39,171 nucleotides of DNA from an uncultured bacterium (lineage in GTDB: Bacteria; Edwardsbacteria; AC1; EtOH8): NCBI GenBank assembly GCA_937863685.1, contig CALMGM010000005.1:973046-1012216 (forward strand), given 5' to 3'. Shown one piece after another: positions 38,586 through 39,171 of this stretch (its first letter is position 1; each line of letters starts with the position of its first letter). The notes beneath the pieces are model-generated. The model was given only the letters and a program-made list of their open reading frames with translations. It was not told the DNA's origin and did not search any database. A program made the position numbers and the translations under genes.

Positions 38586-39171
38586 ATGCATGAAAAAGAA
38601 TTAAAAACCGCCGTAGCGGCGGCCCAAAAAGCCGGGGCCCTGCTGATGAAAATGTCTCGGGAGAAAGTTTCGGTAAGATTCAAAAGCTCCATCGATCTGG
38701 TCACCGGGGCCGACCAGGCCTCCGAGGCGCTGGTGATCTCCATCATTAGAAAAGGTTTCCCAAAGGACGACATCATGACCGAGGAGAGCCATGACCAGCG
38801 CACCGCATCCCAGCGGCGCTGGATTATTGACCCGCTGGACGGCACCACCAATTTTGCCCACGGCTTTCCGGTGTGGTGCGTATCCATCGCTTTCGAGGAA
38901 AAGGGTCTGGTGAAGGCCGGGGCGGTCTACAATCCCAATCTGGGCGAATTGTTCACCGCGGCAAAGGGACGGGGGGCTTATTTGAACGGAAAAAGGATCG
39001 TGGTTTCGGCGGAAAAGGATCTGATCAAAGGTCTGCTGGCCACCGGGTTTCCCTATGATGTCCACACCAGCCCGGAAAACAACCTGGCAAATTTCCAAAA
39101 ATTCATCAAGCGGGCCCAGGCGGTCCGGCGGCCCGGCTCGGCGGCCATCGATATGGCCTACCTGGCCTGCG
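38586..39171 (+). CDS. suhB: Inositol monophosphatase family protein (SuhB-like), N-terminal part
   Basis: The frame starts at ATG 38586 and remains open to the right edge; 195 residues are present and about 60-70 are missing. It is a Mg2+-dependent phosphatase of the IMPase family. Metal-site motifs are MTEES (E66/E67) and IDPLDGTTNF (D82, D85, G86, T87), followed by AHGFPVWCVSIAF and the start of the second acidic site RRPGSAAIDMAYLAC (D189). Likely substrates are myo-inositol phosphate or similar sugar phosphates; SuhB of E. coli also acts in rRNA transcription. There is no Shine-Dalgarno, but a promoter ends 6 nt before the ATG. Confidence 0.9.
   Translation, partial: MHEKELKTAVAAAQKAGALLMKMSREKVSVRFKSSIDLVTGADQASEALVISIIRKGFPKDDIMTEESHDQRTASQRRWIIDPLDGTTNFAHGFPVWCVSIAFEEKGLVKAGAVYNPNLGELFTAAKGRGAYLNGKRIVVSAEKDLIKGLLATGFPYDVHTSPENNLANFQKFIKRAQAVRRPGSAAIDMAYLAC

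Overview
The window looks like chromosomal DNA of an uncultured Gram-negative (diderm) bacterium. Heptose kinase, Kdo transferase and LpxK imply lipopolysaccharide. A secreted protein ending in a YPNPF / FlgD-like Ig sorting-type domain, two M16 zinc peptidases, a bactofilin-like solenoid protein and dense short intergenic repeats recall candidate phyla near the FCB superphylum (for example Edwardsbacteria, TA06 or WOR-3). That placement is inference from gene style; no rRNA or marker gene here proves it. The DNA is GC-rich overall, with a few AT-richer islands (the Nudix gene, a lipoprotein, and the later part of a secreted beta-propeller gene). I see no tRNA, rRNA, CRISPR array, insertion sequence or phage gene.

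Layout. 1-3600 (+): the tail of a DUF503 gene and its terminator, a YcaQ-type DNA glycosylase overlapping an exported hydrolase, and an M3 peptidase. 3600-5660: a repeat-rich stretch around a Nudix-recO operon (-). 5660-13300 (-): a VOC protein, a lipoprotein, an overlapping glycosyltransferase/GH130 phosphorylase pair, an alpha/beta hydrolase, and a DUF4037-methyltransferase pair. 13370-18710 (-): the conserved phoH-pgpH-ybeY-corC cluster. 18920-22700 (+): two exported proteins in one operon. 22830-28340 (+): envelope genes rfaE1-waaA and lpxK-nadA, with an outputless HAMP receptor and a small helical protein between them. 28450-30430 (+): a Cys-motif/repeat/TPR protein translationally coupled to a disordered protein carrying one short motif three times. 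30480-36420 (-): two operons, pspC-pspC-M16-M16 and ECF sigma-anti-sigma-bactofilin-like. 36420-37165: a structured intergenic region and a 30-residue membrane ORF with its own Shine-Dalgarno and terminator. 37165-39171: a zincin-like protein and TauE/SafE exporter (-), then an inositol monophosphatase gene (+) cut by the window edge.

Regulation. Several sigma70-type promoters can be read (a -35 close to TTGACA, 17-18 bp spacer, a -10 close to TATAAT). At the ECF sigma, suhB and 10730-11356 hydrolase genes the -10 ends only 6-8 nt before an ATG that has no Shine-Dalgarno, which predicts leaderless mRNAs. The sigma promoter also carries a perfect inverted repeat over its -35. A near-identical 29-30 bp element with a TTGCGCAA core lies just upstream of both the exported-protein operon and rfaE1-waaA, suggesting common control. 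Dispersed palindromic repeats fill most gaps, seem to act as terminators in two places, and in one case lie inside a reading frame.

The most novel candidates are the TPR/Cys protein with its triple-motif partner, the HAMP receptor with its small co-translated protein, the shared TTGCGCAA element, and the 30-residue membrane peptide.
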